Assembly: GCA_022615275.1 (NCBI GenBank)
Contig: JAKEHA010000056.1
Location: forward strand, 1 to 9,189
Length of the DNA: 9,189 nucleotides
Origin: Candidatus Latescibacterota bacterium
Lineage (GTDB): Bacteria > Krumholzibacteriota > Krumholzibacteriia > WVZY01 > JAKEHA01
Direction: 5' to 3'
The notes beneath the pieces are model-generated. The model ran no database searches, was not told where the DNA came from, and saw only the letters and a list, made by a program, of their open reading frames with translations. Below are positions 6,145 through 9,189 of this stretch, piece after piece. How positions within the stretch are numbered: the first letter of the stretch is position 1; each line of letters starts with the position of its first letter. A program made the position numbers and the translations under genes.

Positions 6145-7092
6145 TCAAGGCGAGCCCTCGTCGTCGCGTGCGCGTTCGTCCTTGCGAATGGGACGGCCGT
6201 CCCGGAAGTAGCGCAGCTCGTCGCCGGGTAGCAAATAATAGAAGCCGAACGTGATCTCGAGGTAGTCCTCCGGGAAGTGATCGGGCAGGGGCCGAAACGG
6301 CGCCGCGCCCCGGATCGCGTTCTCGCTGGAGCGGTGCAGCGAGTCGTGTCCCTCGGTTTCGACCACCGAGAGAGCCGTCATGCGACCGTCCGGATAGATC
6401 CGGAAGTTCACCCACGTGTAGCCATGGATGGCTCCGAGCTGGGCGAACGCCATGGGCGGGATCCACTTCTGGCGGATGCGCCGCTTCAAGTCGAGCAGGT
6501 AGGGCGCGAAGTCCCACGCCGTCGTGTTGAGCGTAATATTACCGATGGTCATGCTCGCCGACCCGCCGTCGCCGAAGTCCGGCCGCTCGGCGGGGAGCGC
6601 GAAGTCGTGCGGGGCGTCGAGCGTTTTCGTCTCGCGCGACTGGCGCAGCGACTCGGACAAGCCCTCCTGCTCTTCGGGGAGCGCGCGCTCATCCCGCTCC
6701 CCCTTCGCCTCTTCGCCCTGGTCGGCGCGGTCGGCTTCCCCACCCCCGGCGGGCGGCGTCTGCTGCAACAGTTGCTGCCCGCTCGGGATGTCCGATTGCG
6801 TGTCGCGCGGGTCGAGGTCGCTCGCCTCCGACGACACCGTGGACAGGTTGGTGCTGGTGCGCTCGGTCGGAATGGGCACCAAGGGAGGTTCGACGAGGGC
6901 CACTTCGACCGGGAGTTCCTCCTGTTCCTGCGCGCGCGTCAAGTCGACTTCCAGGCCTTGCGCGCGCTTGTACAACCCGAACGCGAGCAGCGATGCGTGA
7001 ATCAAAATCGAGATCACGACCGCCCACATCAGGGTGCGGTCGCGCTCCTCGGGGACGCGCATCGCGGTCAGCAACGAGGCGACGCCGCTCAT
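6145..7092 (-). CDS. TonB/TolA-type energy transducer
   Basis: 315 aa. The ATG at 7092 overlaps the methyltransferase stop (ATGA) and has GGAG 8 nt upstream. A GTG at 7113 would add seven residues but lacks that support. There is one N-terminal membrane helix (about 22-41, WAVVISILIHASLLAFGLY) after a short cytoplasmic tail. A long low-complexity linker rich in Glu, Pro, Gln and Asp (about 50-180) would span the periplasm. The C-terminal domain of TonB_2/TolA type (about 196-288) shows YLLDLKRRIRQKWIPP, then VNFRIYPDGRM, then a predicted helix ENAIRGAAPFRPLP. TonB proteins carry proton-motive force from ExbB-ExbD to outer-membrane receptors. Neither ExbB/ExbD nor a TonB-dependent receptor is encoded here, so partners must lie elsewhere or the protein acts on the neighbouring barrel and lipoprotein. 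A charged tail of about 25 residues follows the domain. Confidence 0.88.
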   Translation of the reverse strand: MSGVASLLTAMRVPEERDRTLMWAVVISILIHASLLAFGLYKRAQGLEVDLTRAQEQEELPVEVALVEPPLVPIPTERTSTNLSTVSSEASDLDPRDTQSDIPSGQQLLQQTPPAGGGEADRADQGEEAKGERDERALPEEQEGLSESLRQSRETKTLDAPHDFALPAERPDFGDGGSASMTIGNITLNTTAWDFAPYLLDLKRRIRQKWIPPMAFAQLGAIHGYTWVNFRIYPDGRMTALSVVETEGHDSLHRSSENAIRGAAPFRPLPDHFPEDYLEITFGFYYLLPGDELRYFRDGRPIRKDERARDDEGSP

Positions 7093-7904
7093 GCCACTCG
7101 CTCCAGCCGGCACGTGACGAAGCCGGTGAACAGCTCGCGCAGCCCCGGCACGCGCGTCAGCGGTTTGAGTACCCCGAACTTCGCGGGCCTCAAGTCGAGC
7201 CGCGCGATGCGCACGCCCGGCACGCTCTGCACGATGTTCAAGAATCGACGAATGCTCATGTGGTTTATATCATGATCGAACGACTGCATGATCGCGCGCA
7301 CGCGCGCGTCGATCGTGTCCGCGCTCTGGCCGCGCTCCACCAGCACGGCGTGAATGCCGCTTGCGAGCTGGGCGCGCGTGAACAGCAAATGGCACCAGGG
7401 GGTGTACACGTAATCGTAGAGGTGCGAGCCCAGCGGCGAATAATGGGGTGTGAAGAACACCCAGATCGCACCTCCCGGGCGCAGCACGCGGACCATTTCC
7501 GAAAGCGCCCGCTCCGGTTCGGAGAAATGCTCCATGGCGTCGTTGGCGACCACGGTGTCGAAGGCGCCGTCGCGCACCGGGAGTGCCGCGGCGTCTCCGA
7601 CGAAGAACTCGATTCCCTTCCCCGCAACCCGCGCGTACTCGCGCGACTGCACCGCGTTCGACTCCACCAGATCCGTCCCCACCGCGCGCGCGCCCGCTTC
7701 GGCGTACGCCACCGTCTTGCCCCCCAACCCGCAACCGACGTCCAGTAACCGCTTACCCGAGAGGTCCCCCGACGGTTCCATGAAGAGACGGGCGAACTCG
7801 CGGCCCCAGTGGTGCTCCCAGCGCGAGTAGGCTTCCTTCGACTCGCGTCCCGCCACGTTGGGGCGGCGAAACACGCGGTTGAGCCACGGAATGAGAACGC
7901 TCAT
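7089..7904 (-). CDS. Class I SAM-dependent methyltransferase
   Basis: 271 aa. The ATG overlaps the stop of the ABC ATPase gene (ATGA), which sets the start; the longer open frame upstream is a shadow of that gene. It is a Methyltransf_11-type Rossmann-fold enzyme: motif I LLDVGCGLGG (53-62) binds SAM, an acidic residue in GTDLVE (76-81) would contact the ribose, GDAAALPV (103-110) the adenine, and NDAMEHF (121-127) with VLRPGG (140-145) complete the core. The following segment, FFTPHYSPLGSHLYDYVYTPWCHLLF, resembles methyltransferases found among glycosyltransferase and surface-polysaccharide genes, so a sugar or lipid-linked glycan substrate is a reasonable guess. The C-terminus has basic and hydrophobic stretches but no clear membrane helix. 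It is probably cytoplasmic. Enzyme class is sure, substrate is not. Confidence 0.92.
   Translation of the reverse strand: MSVLIPWLNRVFRRPNVAGRESKEAYSRWEHHWGREFARLFMEPSGDLSGKRLLDVGCGLGGKTVAYAEAGARAVGTDLVESNAVQSREYARVAGKGIEFFVGDAAALPVRDGAFDTVVANDAMEHFSEPERALSEMVRVLRPGGAIWVFFTPHYSPLGSHLYDYVYTPWCHLLFTRAQLASGIHAVLVERGQSADTIDARVRAIMQSFDHDINHMSIRRFLNIVQSVPGVRIARLDLRPAKFGVLKPLTRVPGLRELFTGFVTCRLERVA
7101..7104 (-). promoter_or_regulatory. Shine-Dalgarno site of the TonB-type gene
   Basis: GGAG on the minus strand, inside the last codons of the methyltransferase gene, ends 8 nt before the ATG at 7092. The spacing is near ideal and selects this ATG over the GTG at 7113. Ribosomes could enter here independently or by reinitiation at the ATGA junction. 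Confidence 0.5.
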
Positions 7905-9037
7905 GCGGGCGCTTCGGTGCTGCCGCGCGCCGTCGCCGGCTCGCCGGCGGACCCGACGCGCCGCCCCGAGTCCTTCCAGAAGATATGCATTCGATCGAGG
8001 TCGAGAAACACCGGAGTCCGGCCCGCCGGGTCCTGGCTGAACTCCCGCGTCCCGCGCGCCACCCAGTCCGCCCCGCCCACGCGCAGGTGGGTCAAGGTCT
8101 CGTGCCCCAACGGCTCTCGCAGGGCCACGGTGCCGGAGAGCGGCGCGGCGTTCGCGACCTCGCCCGAGCCCGGTCGCAGGTCTTCGGGGCGGACGCCCAC
8201 GCGCACCTCGACGCCCGGGCGCGAGCTCGCGGCCAGTGCCACCGCCCGCGGTAACCCGAGCCGCGTGCCCCCGTCGATCACGACCGCGTCGCCGTCGATG
8301 CGTCCGTCCGCGAAGTTCATGGCCGGGCTGCCCAGGAACGAGGCCACGAAGGTGTCGGCCGGCTCGCGGTAGCACGCCTCCGGGCTTCCCACCTGATGGA
8401 CGCGCCCCTTGTTCATCACGACCAGCACGTCGCCGATCGTCATCGCTTCCACCTGGTCGTGGGTCACGTAGATCGACGTCGTGCGCAGGCGGTCGTAGAG
8501 ACGCCGGATGGTGGCGCGCATGTCGGTGCGAAGCCGGGCGTCCAAGTTGGACAGGGGCTCGTCGTAGAGGAACACGCGCGGCTCGCGCACGATGGCGCGC
8601 CCGAGGGCGACGCGCTGGCGCTGTCCGCCCGAGAGTTGCGCGGGCTTGCGAGCGAGGAGTGAATCCAGCTCGAGCGTGCGGGCCGCTTCGCTCACGCGAC
8701 GATCGATCTCCGCGCGCGACGTCTTGCGGATGCGAAGGCCGAAACCCAGGTTCTCGGCCACGGTCATGTGGGGATAGAGCGCGTAGCTCTGGAACACCAT
8801 CGCGATGTCGCGGTCGCGCGGCGCGATGGTGTCGAGGCGCACTTCGCCGAGGTGGATGGAGCCGCTGGTGAGCGTCTCGAGTCCCGCGATCATGCGCAAC
8901 AGCGTGGTCTTGCCGCACCCCGAGGGGCCGACCAGCACCACCATGCGCGGATTGGGAACGACGAGGGAAAAGTCTTCGACGGCGACGACACCGCCGTCGA
9001 ACTCCTTGCGCACGTGCGTGAAGACGAGGTCAGACAT
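7901..9037 (-). CDS. MalK/UgpC-type ABC transporter ATP-binding protein
   Basis: 378 aa from the ATG at 9037. A TTG at 9091 would add 18 residues without a ribosome site and from inside the inverted repeat, so it is rejected. All ATPase motifs are intact: Walker A GPSGCGKTT (37-45), Q-loop Q83 in VFQSYALYPHMTV, signature LSGGQRQR (135-142), Walker B VFLYDEP (155-161, with D159 and E160), D-loop SNLDARLR (163-170) and switch H193 in VTHDQVEAMT. After the catalytic domain comes the C-terminal TOBE/OB-fold region typical of sugar and glycerol-phosphate importers (about 235-355, with VGVRPEDL), and then a Gly/Ala-rich tail. Members power carbohydrate or polyol importers and some serve several permeases. 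No permease or binding-protein gene is in the window, so it may be a shared ATPase or its partners may lie elsewhere. The next gene overlaps by four bases. No clear Shine-Dalgarno precedes the ATG. Confidence 0.95.
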   Translation of the reverse strand: MSDLVFTHVRKEFDGGVVAVEDFSLVVPNPRMVVLVGPSGCGKTTLLRMIAGLETLTSGSIHLGEVRLDTIAPRDRDIAMVFQSYALYPHMTVAENLGFGLRIRKTSRAEIDRRVSEAARTLELDSLLARKPAQLSGGQRQRVALGRAIVREPRVFLYDEPLSNLDARLRTDMRATIRRLYDRLRTTSIYVTHDQVEAMTIGDVLVVMNKGRVHQVGSPEACYREPADTFVASFLGSPAMNFADGRIDGDAVVIDGGTRLGLPRAVALAASSRPGVEVRVGVRPEDLRPGSGEVANAAPLSGTVALREPLGHETLTHLRVGGADWVARGTREFSQDPAGRTPVFLDLDRMHIFWKDSGRRVGSAGEPATARGSTEAPA

Positions 9038-9056
9038 GCGACGGGGTTGGCCTGTG

Positions 9057-9175
9057 GGTGACGGCCGATGCGATCGTCCCTCTCCGCTCAAACTGCAGCG
9101 CGAGAGGCCGCAGTATCGTGTCGTATTTGCGCTGCAGAAATCGCGTTCGAGGGAACGATCGCATCGGCCTCCACC
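9057..9175. repeat. Two-tier imperfect inverted repeat upstream of the ABC ATPase gene
   Basis: The outer arms are a perfect 15-nt match, GGCCGATGCGATCGT (9063-9077) against ACGATCGCATCGGCC (9155-9169). They continue as CCCTC (9078-9082) with GAGGG (9149-9153), broken by one bulged A at 9154. Beyond a 2x2 mismatch the pairing resumes as GGTG (9057-9060) with CACC (9172-9175). An inner tier pairs CTGCAGCGC (9093-9101) with GCGCTGCAG (9129-9137), leaving a loop of 27 nt. Read on the minus strand this would be a strong hairpin in the 5' leader, ending about 20 nt before the ATG. No T-run follows on either strand, so it is not a simple terminator. It could be a structured leader RNA, a dispersed intergenic repeat or a miniature element; no target-site duplication is evident. 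Confidence 0.8.
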
Positions 9176-9189
9176 TCATGGCGTCCCCC

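Noticed and set aside
7905..8918. Methyltransferase frame extended upstream to 8918
   Set aside because: The extension is Arg/Gly/Ala-rich and lies inside the ABC ATPase gene in another frame. The methyltransferase homology begins at the ATG at 7904, which forms an ATGA junction.
9057..9175. The leader inverted repeat as an integron attC site or an intrinsic terminator
   Set aside because: A bulged base in a long imperfect hairpin recalls attC, but the GTTRRRY and RYYYAAC core boxes are absent. No T-run follows the stem on either strand.
1..9189. CRISPR arrays, tRNA, rRNA or insertion sequences
   Set aside because: No regularly spaced direct repeats, no tRNA- or rRNA-like segments and no transposase motifs were seen on either strand.

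Overview
This is a GC-rich bacterial window in which every credible gene lies on the minus strand, so it reads from right to left. The signal peptides, two lipoproteins, TonB-type protein and FadL/PorV-like outer-membrane barrel show a diderm (two-membrane) bacterium. The PorV-like barrel paired with a large lipoprotein, and the style of the MnmA and peptidase MA-type proteins, would fit an uncultivated lineage of the FCB or Gemmatimonadota/Eisenbacteria kind. That placement is inference; no phylogenetic marker here fixes it.

Layout, in transcription order. Positions 9189-9038 are a 5' leader containing a long two-tier inverted repeat. A tightly packed run of eight genes follows: a MalK/UgpC-type ABC ATPase (9037-7901), a class I SAM-dependent methyltransferase (7904-7089), a TonB/TolA-type transducer (7092-6145), a large lipoprotein (6113-4935), a PorV/FadL-like outer-membrane barrel (4935-3730), a TPR lipoprotein (3728-3024), the tRNA 2-thiouridylase MnmA (3022-1907) and a membrane-anchored peptidase MA-like metalloprotease (1894-1004). 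Neighbours overlap by 1-4 nt (ATGA or TGATG junctions) or are separated by 1-31 nt, so the run looks like one translationally coupled operon.

After a 124-nt gap comes a Schlafen/AlbA_2-type gene (879-46). It is visibly less GC-rich than the rest, ends close to the window edge, and looks like an accessory gene.

Most of the run concerns the cell envelope: a transducer spanning the periplasm, an outer-membrane barrel, two lipoproteins, a periplasmic-facing protease, and a methyltransferase of a type often seen in glycan loci. MnmA is a housekeeping tRNA-modification enzyme embedded in the run. I do not see a complete new defence or mobile system. The points most worth a second look are the leader inverted repeat, the possible -1 frameshift site joining the lipoprotein to the barrel, the three-cysteine MnmA variant, the receptor-less and motor-less TonB module, and the apparently short AlbA_2 protein.
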